The notes below the pieces were generated by a model, which saw only the letters and a list, made by a program, of their open reading frames with translations, was not told the DNA's origin and ran no database searches. The translations under genes were made by a program, and so were the position numbers. Shown here piece by piece: positions 7,400 through 14,350 of a DNA stretch of 64,000 nt. Within the stretch, counting starts at the first letter, position 1. Every line of letters begins with the position of its first letter. The stretch is from Nonomuraea sediminis. Its GTDB lineage: Bacteria > Actinomycetota > Actinomycetes > Streptosporangiales > Streptosporangiaceae. The stretch lies in contig NZ_JAHDTI010000018.1 of assembly GCF_018531495.1 (NCBI RefSeq), forward strand, positions 62,001-126,000, given 5' to 3'.

Positions 7400-8281
7400 A
7401 TGAATCATTTCACCCACGGCCTGCTCACGCCGGTCCTCGCCTACGTGATGTCGTGCATGGGTTCGATGCTCGGTTTACGGCTCACCGCTCAGGCCCACGC
7501 CTCGCGGGGAGCCTCCCGGATGCGCTGGCTGCTCGGCGCGGCCATCTCCATCGGAGGCACCGGGATCTGGGTCATGCACTTCATCGCCATGATGGGTTTC
7601 GAGGTGGAGGGCACCCAGATCAAGTACGACGTGCCGCTCACCGTGGCCTCCGCGGTGGTGGCGATCGTCGTGGTCGGCACCGGCCTGTTCCTCGTCTCCT
7701 ACGGCAAGGGCCGCGTCCTGGCCCTGCTCGGCGGTGGCCTGCTCACGGGCCTTGGCGTCGCCAGCATGCACTACCTGGGCATGTACGCGATGAACATGTC
7801 CGCCCACGTCGCCTACGACCGCGTGATCGTGGCCGCCTCCGTCGTCATCGCCGTGGTCGCCGCGACCGTGGCGCTCTGGTTCACCCTGCGGGTCAAGAAG
7901 CCCATCTGGATCACCGGCGCGGCCCTGCTGATGGGCGTGGCCGTCTCCGGCATGCACTACACGGGCATGTTCGCGATGCGCGTCAGCCTGGACGCCGAGC
8001 CGCAGCCCGTCGGGGGCGCCGACGCCCTGGACTTCCTGGTCCCGCTGATGACCGTGATCAGCCTCATCACGCTCACCATGCTCCTGATGGTCATCCTGTC
8101 GCCCTCGGAGGAAGAGCTGCACGAGGACGCCGAGCTGCTCGCCCGCCTCGAGCTGCGCAGGCGCACGGGGCAACAGCAGCTCACCTACCCCGCGCCGGCC
8201 GCGAGGCCGCAACCGCAGCCGCAACAGCAACAGCAACAGCAACCGCCACGACAGCCGCAAATGGCCCGCCGCAGAAGATAG
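7400..8281 (+). CDS. MHYT-domain integral membrane sensor protein
   Basis: The protein, about 293 residues, has seven hydrophobic helices carrying three copies of the MHYT-type motif: WVMHFIAMMGF, ASMHYLGMYAMN and SGMHYTGMFAMR. The Met/His residues of this family are proposed to bind a metal and sense diatomic gas at the membrane. Here there is no GGDEF/EAL output domain, only a cytoplasmic tail that ends in a Gln/Pro-rich run encoded by CAACAG/CCGCAG repeats at about 8205-8262. AAGGA lies before the ATG at 7400. Codon 26 is a rare TTA (7475-7477). Confidence 0.87.
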   Translation: MNHFTHGLLTPVLAYVMSCMGSMLGLRLTAQAHASRGASRMRWLLGAAISIGGTGIWVMHFIAMMGFEVEGTQIKYDVPLTVASAVVAIVVVGTGLFLVSYGKGRVLALLGGGLLTGLGVASMHYLGMYAMNMSAHVAYDRVIVAASVVIAVVAATVALWFTLRVKKPIWITGAALLMGVAVSGMHYTGMFAMRVSLDAEPQPVGGADALDFLVPLMTVISLITLTMLLMVILSPSEEELHEDAELLARLELRRRTGQQQLTYPAPAARPQPQPQQQQQQQPPRQPQMARRRR

Positions 8282-8336
8282 TTGCGCTTTCGAACATCCG
8301 CCGCACATACTCCCTCAGCTCCGATGGCAAGGGAGT

Positions 8337-8477
8337 ATGGCGCCGATCGATCACTTCTCGCACGGGCTCCTGACGCCCTGCTCGGCCTCGGAGAAGGTAC
8401 TGCGCGCCGAGGCGCGCTACGGCACGCACGACGAGGGCGCGCCGGAAGTCGATCTCTTCGGCACGCCCCGCGGTTGA
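8337..8477 (+). CDS. small ORF sharing the MHYT-protein N-terminal signature
   Basis: A 46-codon frame follows AAGGGAGT and begins MAPIDHFSHGLLTPCS. Eight of nine residues in HFSHGLLTP match the start of the MHYT protein 55 bp upstream (HFTHGLLTP). The rest (ASEKVLRAEARYGTHDEGA and on) is not MHYT-like and contains no membrane helix. It may be a small paralogous gene or the stump of a duplicated MHYT gene. Expression is uncertain. Confidence 0.4.
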   Translation: MAPIDHFSHGLLTPCSASEKVLRAEARYGTHDEGAPEVDLFGTPRG

Positions 8478-8490
8478 GCTATAGGTGCAG

Positions 8491-8543
8491 GTACGGCTCG
8501 CGCCACGTAGTGGGCCGCCGACTCGCCGCGGCGCGAGCCGTAC
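8491..8543. terminator. long inverted repeat between converging genes
   Basis: GTACGGCTCGCGCC (8491-8504) is the exact reverse complement of 8530-8543, with 25 bases between the arms. It lies between the end of the plus-strand MHYT/small-ORF region and the end of the minus-strand phosphofructokinase gene, so it could act as a bidirectional terminator. Confidence 0.55.
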
Positions 8544-8550
8544 CACCGAT

Positions 8551-8601
8551 GCGGGTTGCCCCCGCTGCGTCAGAAGGTACGGCCGGCCGCTTGCAACCCG
8601 C
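8551..8601. terminator. second inverted repeat next to the pfkA stop
   Basis: GCGGGTTGC (8551-8559) pairs with GCAACCCGC (8593-8601), and the outer arm ends 7 bp from the pfkA stop codon. There is no T tract, so the terminator role is inferred from position only. Confidence 0.4.
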
Positions 8602-8607
8602 TTACAG

Positions 8608-9633
8608 CTAGCCGAAGAAGACCTCCGCCTCGGCGTAGCGCTCGACGGGGACGGTCTTGAGCTCGGCGGTGGCCTCGTCCAGGCCGACCCTGACGATGTC
8701 CGTGCCGCGCAGCGCGACCATCTTGCCGTAGTCGCCCTCGTGGGCGGCGTCGATGGCCTGCAGGCCGAAGCGCGTGGCGAGCACCCGGTCGTAGGCCGTC
8801 GGGGTGCCGCCCCGCTGGATGTGGCCGAGCACGGTGGTGCGGGCCTCCTTGCCAGTGCGCTTCTCGATCTCCTTGGCCAGCACCTCGCCGATGCCGCCCA
8901 GCCGCACGTGACCGAACGCGTCCAGCTCGCCGGCCTGCAGCTCCATCTGGCCCTCGATCGGGTGGGCACCCTCGGCGACCACCAGGATCGGCGAGTAGCG
9001 GGTGCGGAAGCGCGACTCGACGTACTCGCAGACACGGTCGATGTCGAACGGCTTCTCCGGGATGAGGATGACGTTCGCGCCGCCAGCCATGCCCGCGTGC
9101 AGCGCGATCCAGCCCGCGTGGCGGCCCATCACCTCGCAGATCAGCGCCCGGTGGTGCGACTCGGCGGTGGTGTGCAGGCGGTCGATGGCCTCCATCGCGA
9201 TGTTGACCGCGGTGTCGAAGCCGAAGGTGTAGTCGGTGCCCGACAGGTCGTTGTCGATCGTCTTGGGCACGCCCACGACGTTGACGCCGCGGTCGAACAG
9301 CTGCGTGGCGACGCCCAGGGTGTCCTCGCCGCCGATCGCGATGAGCGCGTCGACGCCGGTCGCGGCCAGGTTCTCCTTGATGCGGTCGACACCGCCCTCG
9401 ATCTTGATCGGGTTCGTCCGCGAGGAGCCAAGGATGGTGCCGCCGCGTGGCAGGATGCCGCGCACGGACTGGATGTCGAGCTGCATCGTGTCGCCCTCGA
9501 GCGGCCCGCGCCACCCGTCGCGGAACCCGACGAACTCGTGCCCGTAGACGCTCACCCCCTTCCGCACCACAGCCCTGATGACAGCGTTGAGACCGGGGCA
9601 GTCGCCGCCTCCGGTGAGCACTCCTATACGCAT
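8608..9633 (-). CDS. pfkA: 6-phosphofructokinase, probably pyrophosphate-dependent
   Basis: The 341-residue enzyme phosphorylates fructose 6-phosphate. It starts MRIGVLTGGGDCPGLNA, with GGGAGG upstream of the ATG at 9633. Substrate residues are in PKTIDNDL and MGRHAGWIALH. The phosphoryl-donor loop reads IGGEDTLG with Asp104, followed by Lys124 in GVPKTIDND. In this family Gly104 marks ATP users, whereas Asp104 together with Lys124 is the pattern of pyrophosphate-dependent enzymes (EC 2.7.1.90), so a PPi donor is inferred. It diverges from glpK across an 86-bp gap holding a palindromic operator. Confidence 0.9.
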   Translation of the reverse strand: MRIGVLTGGGDCPGLNAVIRAVVRKGVSVYGHEFVGFRDGWRGPLEGDTMQLDIQSVRGILPRGGTILGSSRTNPIKIEGGVDRIKENLAATGVDALIAIGGEDTLGVATQLFDRGVNVVGVPKTIDNDLSGTDYTFGFDTAVNIAMEAIDRLHTTAESHHRALICEVMGRHAGWIALHAGMAGGANVILIPEKPFDIDRVCEYVESRFRTRYSPILVVAEGAHPIEGQMELQAGELDAFGHVRLGGIGEVLAKEIEKRTGKEARTTVLGHIQRGGTPTAYDRVLATRFGLQAIDAAHEGDYGKMVALRGTDIVRVGLDEATAELKTVPVERYAEAEVFFG

Positions 9634-9694
9634 GGCGGGTTCCTCCCGATGGGGTTCACGACCAGAATCGCATTGTGCCCGCCCTCGCGGGCAG

Positions 9695-9706
9695 TGGTCT
9701 AGACCA
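9695..9706. promoter_or_regulatory. TGGTCTAGACCA palindrome, DasR/GntR-type operator
   Basis: A perfect 12-bp palindrome, TGGTCTAGACCA, lies 13 bp before the glpK start and 61 bp before the divergent pfkA start. It equals the core of the DasR-responsive element known from Streptomyces, where this HutC-subfamily GntR repressor senses amino-sugar phosphates. The flanks (CAG left, TAG right) match the full consensus only partly. A related HutC/GntR regulator could use the same core. Confidence 0.6.
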
Positions 9707-9719
9707 TAGGGGAGAATGC

Positions 9720-11165
9720 GTGGGCGTGTTGGCGATCGACGCAGGAACAACTGGGGTCACAGCCCTGATCGTTACCGAGGACGGCCGGGTCGAATCCAGG
9801 GGATACCAGGAGTTCGCCCAGCACTTTCCCCGTCCGGGCCAGGTCGAGCACAACCCTGAGGACATCTGGCAGGCCACACTCTCAGCATGCGGCACGGCGC
9901 TGCGCGGCGCGTCCTCGCCACCCTCCTGCGTGGGGATCACCAACCAGCGCGAGACGGCCGTGCTGTGGGACCGGCGCACGCTGGCCGCGCCGTACCGGGC
10001 GATCGTCTGGCAGGATCGCCGCACGGCGGGCATCTGCGAGCGGCTGCTTCCCTTCGAGGAGCGGGTCTCGGAGCTGACCGGGCTCCGCCTCGACCCCTAC
10101 TTCACGGGGACCAAGCTCACGTGGCTGGCGGAGAACGCGCCGTCGGTATGGTCCGACGTTTTGTCCGGAAATATCGCCATCGGGACGGTGGATTCTTATC
10201 TGATCGCGCGGCTCACCGCGGGCGCGCGCCACGTCACCGACCCGTCCAACGCCTCCCGCACCCTGCTGTACGGCCTGGCCTCGCACACCTGGGACCCGTG
10301 GTTGTGCGACCTGTTCGGCGTGCCCATGGACGCGCTGCCGGAGATCGTGCCCAACTACGGCCCCATCGGGACCACCGACCCGTCGGCCTTCCTCGGGCTG
10401 TCGGTGCCGATCAGCGGCGTCGCGGGAGACCAGCAGGCCGCCCTGTTCGGGCAGACGTGCTTCGGCGTGGGCGACGTCAAGTGCACCTACGGCACTGGCT
10501 CGTTCATCCTCGTCAACACCGGCGGCGAGATCGTCCGCTCGGACGCCGGGCTGCTGACCACCGTCGCCTGGCAGACGCCCTCGGGCGAGGTCACCTACGC
10601 CCTGGAGGGCTCCATCTTCGTCACCGGCGCCGCCGTCCAGTGGCTGCGCGACGGCCTCGGCCTCATCGGCACCGCCCCCGAGTCGGAGGCCATCGCCCGT
10701 ACGGTGCCCGACAGCGGCGGTGTGGTCTTCGTCCCCGCCCTCACGGGCCTCGGCGCGCCCCACTGGGACCCGCAGGCGCGCGGCCTCATCACCGGCATCA
10801 CCCGCGGCACCACCCGCGCCCACCTCGTCCGGGCCACCCTGGAGGCCATCGCCTTCGAGGTGCGCGACGTGGTCGAGGCGACGCCGCCCATCTCGGTCCT
10901 CAAGGCCGACGGCGGCGCCAGCGCCAACAACCTGCTCATGCAACTCCAGGCGGACCAACTCGGCGTCCCCGTCGAACGCCCCGTCATCCAGGAAACCACC
11001 GCCCTCGGCGCCGCCTTCCTCGCGGGCCTGGGATCAGGCGTCTGGTCAACCCAGGACGAACTCCGCAAAACCTGGCACCTGGACCACCGCTTCACCCCGG
11101 GCCCCCGAGACGACACCACCTACACCCACTGGCGCCACGCCATCACCCTGACCACCACCCACTGA
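9720..11165 (+). CDS. glpK: glycerol kinase
   Basis: The FGGY-family kinase makes sn-glycerol 3-phosphate from glycerol and ATP. It has 481 residues from the GTG at 9720, which follows GGGGAG with good spacing. An upstream ATG at 9675 would place the operator palindrome inside the gene. Visible motifs are the phosphate loop IDAGTTGVTA, substrate contacts NQRETAVLW and WQDRRTAG, the catalytic-base region SGVAGDQQAALFGQ and the adenosine-site KCTYGTGSF. No glpF or glpD neighbour is present. The last 60 codons are unusually rich in ACC and CAC. Confidence 0.93.
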   Translation: MGVLAIDAGTTGVTALIVTEDGRVESRGYQEFAQHFPRPGQVEHNPEDIWQATLSACGTALRGASSPPSCVGITNQRETAVLWDRRTLAAPYRAIVWQDRRTAGICERLLPFEERVSELTGLRLDPYFTGTKLTWLAENAPSVWSDVLSGNIAIGTVDSYLIARLTAGARHVTDPSNASRTLLYGLASHTWDPWLCDLFGVPMDALPEIVPNYGPIGTTDPSAFLGLSVPISGVAGDQQAALFGQTCFGVGDVKCTYGTGSFILVNTGGEIVRSDAGLLTTVAWQTPSGEVTYALEGSIFVTGAAVQWLRDGLGLIGTAPESEAIARTVPDSGGVVFVPALTGLGAPHWDPQARGLITGITRGTTRAHLVRATLEAIAFEVRDVVEATPPISVLKADGGASANNLLMQLQADQLGVPVERPVIQETTALGAAFLAGLGSGVWSTQDELRKTWHLDHRFTPGPRDDTTYTHWRHAITLTTTH

Positions 11166-11280
11166 CCCACCCCGGCACGGCCCGCCCGACCCACCCAAGC
11201 GCCCGCCACGCCCGTACACACCCAGCGCCAGTCGACACTGCGCCAGTACGTCACGCACGGCTACCGTCCCGGCCTCCGAC
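11166..11280. other. gap after glpK with no recognised gene
   Basis: C-rich sequence follows the glpK stop. I see no convincing frame with a ribosome binding site and no clear hairpin terminator. It leads into the composite repeat block. Confidence 0.4.
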
Positions 11281-11569
11281 GCGCCTGCGCCCTCACGGCA
11301 CACGCCACCAGTGACCCGACGCCCGCCAGCACTACGCCGGTACGGCACGTATGGTCCCGCCACCCCCACGCCCTCTCGGCACACCGACAAGGTCCGGGCG
11401 CCCGTAGAGCCTGCGCCGGTACGGCGGGCACCGTGTGCGGCGGGCACCGTGTGCGGCGGGGATCGGCGCAACGTGTACGGCTGGTCACCGGTGGGTGGGA
11501 CGCCGGCCCATGGGTCGTAACGGCGGGCAACCCCGCAGCGCCGGAGGAGCGTCTCCCCCGGAGGAACAT
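11281..11569 (-). repeat. composite family A repeat, copy 3 (left border of island)
   Basis: Read on the minus strand, 11569 to about 11415 carries GGGAGACGCTCCTCC, GGGGTTGCCCGCCGTTACGAC and CGGCGTCCCACCCACCGGTG, matching the other A copies. Upstream, 11281-11460 repeats the unit CGGTACGGCGGGCACCGTGT and related C-rich segments that also flank copy 4, so the locus looks like partial tandem copies. It ends 17 bp before the stop codon of the phosphatase-like gene. Confidence 0.7.
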
Positions 11570-11585
11570 GACTAAGGATCTAGGG

Positions 11586-12512
11586 TTAGCTCTCGCGGAC
11601 CTTGGCTGCAATCGCCTGAGCGAGCGCGTCACTCGACGCGGCCACGAACGTCTGCCGCCGGTCCATCGCGTGTCCAATGTCGGTCAGCGTCCCGAACCCG
11701 TAATCCAGCGGCAGGGCGTTTCCCGCAAGGTCAATTACAGACCCTCCTGCGGCCTGGAGGATGTAGTGACCTGGAGCAAGATCCCAGACGGCGAAGCCTT
11801 TCAGGACTTCAAGGGTGGCGTCAGTGAATCCTGCAGCCACATGACACAGGCTTATGGACCCGAAGTCCACGCCTATCCGTCCCAGCGTCGCGCCGTTCTG
11901 GGCGGGGGCTTGCAGCGCGTCAATCAGTTGGGCCTGTTTAGCCAGGTAGCGGAAGCGGTCGGGTTTCATGAGGAAGTTCGTCACCAGGGCCTCGTTGAGC
12001 GCTGTCTCCTCCCCAACCTGGAGGCGGTGTTGCTCGTCGTCCGCCGTGATGAGGCTCGCGTGGTCCTGCCCGTCGTCGTCACGGATGGCCATGTAGAGCC
12101 GGAGGTGGTGGAAGAAGTCGCCGACCACTGCCGCGATGGGGCGGGCGAGGTGGCGTGAGTAGACCATGACATGGGTGTAGCCGTACAGCGCTCGGACTGC
12201 CATCTCGCTCGTGTCCAGCGGGTCCACGAGAACGCACAAGTCCGGGTCGGGGTCGCTTCCTATGACCTGAGGGTCTGCTTCCTCTGATGCGTACACGAAT
12301 GAGGGGAGGACCTTGGCGAAGAGTTCTCGATAGCGCTCATGCAAGAGGATGTCGAAATCCGACAGGAAGTTATCGGCGTGGCGCTTGTTGACCCGGTTAC
12401 GACGATCGCCTGACAAGGCGGCATTGATCAACCGTGGCCGTACCTCGCCGATGACGGTTGTGACCATGGAGACAAGTTCTGTGGCAAGGGTGGTCATCGG
12501 AAATCTGGACAT
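11586..12512 (-). CDS. inositol monophosphatase family protein
   Basis: The 308-residue protein keeps the main features of the lithium-sensitive, Mg-dependent phosphatases. These are an acidic FVYASEEADP segment, the metal motif VDPLDTSEM (here Thr-Ser replaces the common Gly-Thr/Ser) and the C-terminal FAVWDLAPGHYILQAAGG, equivalent to the family WDxAxG motif. Substrates in the family include inositol phosphates, fructose 1,6-bisphosphate and PAP, and none can be chosen here. The gene follows the HTH/PRTase-like gene on the same strand with an 18-bp gap. GC content is visibly lower than in flanking chromosome genes, suggesting transfer. Confidence 0.8.
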   Translation of the reverse strand: MSRFPMTTLATELVSMVTTVIGEVRPRLINAALSGDRRNRVNKRHADNFLSDFDILLHERYRELFAKVLPSFVYASEEADPQVIGSDPDPDLCVLVDPLDTSEMAVRALYGYTHVMVYSRHLARPIAAVVGDFFHHLRLYMAIRDDDGQDHASLITADDEQHRLQVGEETALNEALVTNFLMKPDRFRYLAKQAQLIDALQAPAQNGATLGRIGVDFGSISLCHVAAGFTDATLEVLKGFAVWDLAPGHYILQAAGGSVIDLAGNALPLDYGFGTLTDIGHAMDRRQTFVAASSDALAQAIAAKVRES

Positions 12513-12530
12513 CGCGTCTCGCTCTCATGT

Positions 12531-13694
12531 TCAGCGCAGCTCCAAGGGAGGTTCGATTCCTGGCGGGCTCATAGTCGCCGCCAGGAAAACGGCCTTGAAG
12601 TCGGCGGCGCGCATGATCCCTGCGCCCGCAAGATCATCGAAGCTGCTAACCGCTAGGTCTCGTTCCTTGGCCATCGCGCCGAAGACCGCGAAATAGATCT
12701 CTGCTCCTGGGTAGCGGTTCCGGATCTCTTGGGTCGCAAACCCCACCACATCGGCATTTTTGACCTCGACGTCGCACAATACGATCGATGGAGCCTCCGG
12801 CAGGTGAGGGTAGGCCGAAGCCTGGTCAAAGGCGATGAAGTCTCGGCTCTTGTTGCACTTCAAGTATCCGATGGGGCAGCGCCCAAACTGGGCAGAGGCC
12901 AAGAAGGTTGCCATGATCAACCCGGCTTCGTTGATGCCGAAGCAGGCGTCAACGTCCACACGCTGCCCGACGTTCTTGATCTGCTGGATGAGTCGATCGA
13001 TCCCATATCCGAAAGACAGCCATCCTAGATTGAGCAGTTGCCCGGGCTTTGGATTCGGCAGGGAGTAGACGAGTCGTTCGGGGTTGCCGTACTCCATGGT
13101 GGGCGCTTCAAGAATGAAGTCGGAACCGATGACGTCGCCGCTGCTGAGCTGACGCAACTCAGTGAGTGAGTCGGCCATGCGGGTGCCGGGGACGCGGGAA
13201 GCTGCGGTGTTTGTGTGCCGTTTGAGAGAGATCTGATCCTCAGGCGCTAACCGTTCGTATGCCTCCGCGACAAGGTCAAGCGGAGAGACCTGCTCCTCCG
13301 AGATACCCAGAGGACCGCTGCTGTAGGCGGCGGCCAGGATGAGCAGGCTGGAAAAGCTAGGAGGAGAACCACTCCCACCGCGCAACCGCGCCCAAGTCTC
13401 CCAAGCATTGATCGACGTACCACCCAGCCCGGTCGTGTGTCCAGTCACCTCGTTATAGCGTGCTGCCGCCTGATCTTGTGACAGCCCACATGCATACCGA
13501 TAAGCCTGAAGGCTTGGTATATCGGGATGTTGATTTACAAGTTCCCGTGCGGCCGATTTGACCGACTTGAACTCTTCCCAAAGCTTCGTGCCGATTCGGG
13601 CAAGCTTTCGACCTCTGGCCTGAGGATTTGTTGTCTGACTCTTCGGAACGGACACTGGCCTCCTCCTGCTCTTTTTCGGAATGAGATTACCCAT
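12531..13694 (-). CDS. HTH regulator fused to a phosphoribosyltransferase-like domain
   Basis: The 387-residue protein has a basic N-terminus. An XRE-like helix-turn-helix region (about residues 55-105: LQAYRYACGLSQDQAAARYN, then SINAWETWARL) follows. The C-terminal half (about 220-370) has the alternating strand-helix pattern of a type I phosphoribosyltransferase, but the PRPP loop reads VLCDVEVKNADVV instead of the usual DDVxTTG pattern, so catalysis is doubtful. It could be a ligand-sensing repressor. A perfect palindrome overlaps its start. TTG at 13706 is an alternative start. GC over 12961-13020 is about 55 percent. Confidence 0.65.
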   Translation of the reverse strand: MGNLIPKKSRRRPVSVPKSQTTNPQARGRKLARIGTKLWEEFKSVKSAARELVNQHPDIPSLQAYRYACGLSQDQAAARYNEVTGHTTGLGGTSINAWETWARLRGGSGSPPSFSSLLILAAAYSSGPLGISEEQVSPLDLVAEAYERLAPEDQISLKRHTNTAASRVPGTRMADSLTELRQLSSGDVIGSDFILEAPTMEYGNPERLVYSLPNPKPGQLLNLGWLSFGYGIDRLIQQIKNVGQRVDVDACFGINEAGLIMATFLASAQFGRCPIGYLKCNKSRDFIAFDQASAYPHLPEAPSIVLCDVEVKNADVVGFATQEIRNRYPGAEIYFAVFGAMAKERDLAVSSFDDLAGAGIMRAADFKAVFLAATMSPPGIEPPLELR

Positions 13695-13703
13695 TGCAAT
13701 GGG
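13690..13703. promoter_or_regulatory. palindrome CCCATTGCAATGGG over the HTH gene start
   Basis: A perfect 14-bp palindrome, CCCATTGCAATGGG, overlaps the presumed ATG (13692-13694 on the minus strand). Its position suggests autorepression by the HTH/PRTase-like protein. Because it includes start-proximal codons, chance or coding constraint cannot be excluded. Confidence 0.45.
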
Positions 13704-13814
13704 CAAACGGTTGAGTTGGAGAAGAAATGCCTGGTCGGGGCCATCCTTAATTCAGGGCGAGTCTGGTCTTTCTGGCAGGTGTGAGGCTGCGTCCGCTGGT
13801 TCTACGGTCCAGAC

Positions 13815-14065
13815 ATGTCTTCAAAACCGACAGCATCCCTCGGACCGAACAGCGAGGAACGTCCTGGCAACGACATGACGCGGCCGAACGTGGCGCGCAT
13901 ACACAACTGGTTCCTGGGTGATCCCAACCTGGGCGGCAAGAACGTGCGGGAGGCCGACAGAGGCCGGGGCGCCGGCTCTGGCGCGGAATCCCCGGCCCCG
14001 GGACTATGCCATCGCCAACCGGGAGTTCCTGGGGCAGCGCTGCTGCGGGAGGCACCGCCATGAGA
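13815..14065 (+). pseudogene. remnant of an SAM-dependent methyltransferase (Methyltransf_19/DUF574)
   Basis: The frame from the ATG at 13815 contains TRPNVARIHNWFLGDPNLGG, the family's opening motif (normally RPNVARIYDYxLGG). Around 13958 the match moves to another frame, which reads EAGAPALARNPRPRDYAIAN followed by REFLGQ, typical of the next 25 residues of the same family. The reading frame is therefore broken by a frameshift. The remaining 180 or so residues, including the SAM-binding core, are absent. It is a dead fragment at the edge of the radical SAM operon. Confidence 0.7.
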
Positions 14066-14350
14066 TCGAGGCGACGCGCTGAAATACGGTGCAGGGCAGG
14101 AAGGCGAGCTAGAGCACGGTCATGACAGCGGCAACGGTACCCACCGGAGGTGCACGGGTCCCGCCATATCTTCTGGTCCTCCACGCTGCAAGGCGTTGCC
14201 GGCCGGTTGAGGGAACTGGAGCGCAAGAGCACGACCAACCCATGAGTGGGAGCGACGGCCGGTGCCTTCGTGCTGGGAGCGAGACGGTGGGTGTGCTGGG
14301 TCGCTGTCCCGTTCGCGTTCGGGATCAAGTCCGTCGAAATGGAGGTGTCC
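14066..14350. other. non-coding or degenerate gap before the radical SAM gene
   Basis: No convincing intact gene is seen. A short open stretch ending at TGA 14243-14245 contains HIFWSSTLQGVAGRLRELER-like residues after GGAGG and may be another decayed gene end or a tiny peptide. No obvious core peptide with Cys, Ser or aromatic motifs was recognised here. GGAGG at 14341-14345 is the ribosome binding site for the gene that follows. Confidence 0.35.

Noticed and set aside
12541..12575. tRNA T-arm-like GGTTCGATTCC near the end of the HTH/PRTase-like gene
   Set aside because: No matching acceptor stem, D-arm or anticodon arm is found upstream, and the sequence is fully inside a coding frame.
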